Assembly: GCA_036345935.2 (NCBI GenBank)
Contig: JADWOT020000002.1
Coordinates: forward strand, 6,832,140-6,896,139
From: Taenia hydatigena
Lineage: Eukaryota > Platyhelminthes > Cestoda > Cyclophyllidea > Taeniidae
Direction: 5' to 3'
Length of the DNA: 64,000 nt
Below are positions 62,861 through 64,000 of the stretch, in pieces (position 1 is the first letter of the stretch; each line of letters begins with the position of its first letter). Both the position numbers and the translations under genes were made by a program. The notes beneath the pieces are model-generated. The model was not told the DNA's origin, searched no databases, and worked only from the letters and a program-made list of their open reading frames with translations.

Positions 62861-64000
62861 TTTCTTTTTTGATGCAATGTTGAGTGTTGTACCTCTATTC
62901 TTCAAATACTACGCGCATTGACATTTTCGGAGCCAAGCGTTTCCTAATTTCAACTTAACGTGAACAATAGGCTTTCGGTGTATTTAAATTAAGCTCTTGA
63001 ATCCTGGTGGCTAAATCATTTGGCCAGGTAGCAAATTTTGTGAATTTATTGCCTAACTATACAGCTACATTTTGCTAGCCGTCGCTCATCTGACTAGCAT
63101 CGCAGGCAAACAATAATTCGCAGGCATGCTTATAAAGTCTTGGCAGCCCAGGTGTGCTTCACTACAGCGGGCCTTAATTCGATTATTGACTCACCATAAC
63201 CACAGTCCCTGACAAGCTGTTTGTGTCATGTTTTCAATCAATGCCATTAACGGATTCTCTATGATGAGGATCTTTTGAATAGAGTACTCTTTGTAAACAG
63301 TTGCTCCCATCATTGCAATTCTGCCTGAATTCAGCGTTTTCTTTGGGTTTTAACATCACAAAGACCTCGTGCTAGTAATTACGCCTCCAACATCCATAAT
63401 TCCAAGCATTCAGGTGCACCGATATACAATTTGAGACTAAATGTGGCACAAACTCGTACGATTAGATCTCGAGTCACTTATCGTGAGCATGCCTATTTAT
63501 AAATTCGACATCATTTTCGACGTGCCTTTCCATCGTTTGTAAAGTCATAATCGCTAAGCGAGGGACGCGGTGACATTCGCACCTTTCTTATCACAACTGA
63601 TCAAGCTTTCTTCTGGTCTCCGAACCCGAAATGCGTCCCTGAAGAAAGGACTCAATGTTCAGTGCAGTTGGTAATAGTGAGCGTAGCCCCTCTTCTTTCC
63701 CGGGAGCGTTGGTTAAACTCAGTTGGAATGCTCTTCTACCTCAATATTTCTTAAGCTTGGGAACAAATATTGCGCGACTTAAATAAGTTTTCATCAACGA
63801 CTTATTCTGCTTGTTTGGCATACGCTTTGCTACAAAAATGCAAAAATGATGAGTTGGCGTGAACAACTCCGCCATAGCATATATGTGCATACTCGAAGCA
63901 AAAGTTTTGCAGGATATTCGACTTTATCTCCTATCTAGCGCATTAAAGAATGTAGGAATCAAGAATGGAATGTGGTTGCTGACAATGAAGGACAGCCCTT
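62861..64000. other. Nothing recognised
   Basis: AT-rich sequence with no long ORF, repeat or RNA signature that I could see. Confidence 0.4.

Noticed and set aside
1..64000. Prokaryotic defence, phage or CRISPR system
   Set aside because: The window has spliced exons and no dense gene arrays, ribosome-binding sites or regularly spaced short repeats.

Overview
This 64 kb window reads as animal nuclear DNA: low gene density, genes split into short exons with GT-AG introns, AATAAA poly(A) signals, and many diverged dispersed repeats. No bacterial operon, ribosome-binding-site or CRISPR features were seen. A flatworm, perhaps a tapeworm, is my best guess. It rests on single-exon fibronectin type III domains like those of parasitic-flatworm surface antigens and on the repeat-laden intron-rich layout; nothing here proves the taxon.

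Three genes are supported by both domain signatures and matching splice phases. (1) An ankyrin-repeat gene on the minus strand at 7135-4584, four exons, about 308 residues, carrying a one-base frameshift in a G run. (2) An E2 ubiquitin-conjugating-fold gene on the plus strand at 14162-15178. Its 5' end was not found, and its reading frame continues past an in-frame TAG to 15358. (3) A minus-strand gene at 60073-58991 with two tandemly duplicated fibronectin III exons in symmetric phase 1-1. Weaker candidates are an intronless 89-codon minus-strand ORF (16907-16638) with a poly(A) signal 55 bases past its stop, a C2H2 zinc-finger exon (30129-30017) with a decayed copy near 43.5 kb, a terminal exon at 25401-25567, a two-helix membrane-protein exon at 45197-45558, and several low-confidence exons at 15.8-17.8 kb and 34.4 kb.

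The rest is mostly repeats. From 22.8 to 33 kb several diverged pairs lie in direct orientation, one family carrying a TATA-like box. From 38.6 to 51.4 kb there is a mosaic of pyrimidine-rich and purine-rich blocks, direct duplications, and a three-copy element, two copies of which form a large inverted repeat. Each full copy keeps two short divergent ORFs. Inside the mosaic at 48621-48637 is a 17-base exact antisense match to the universal 5' end of 18S rRNA, next to GC-rich sequence like a 5' external transcribed spacer; I infer an rDNA fragment. A roughly 700 bp direct repeat occurs at 52.8 and 55.6 kb, and a degenerate array of about 140 bp units spans 61.95-62.86 kb. Long stretches such as 1-4.3, 7.2-14.1, 17.8-22.8 and 33.1-38.6 kb hold nothing I can name.

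The recognised genes do not form a visible pathway. Indels in homopolymer runs in two places suggest either uncorrected long-read errors or decaying genes.
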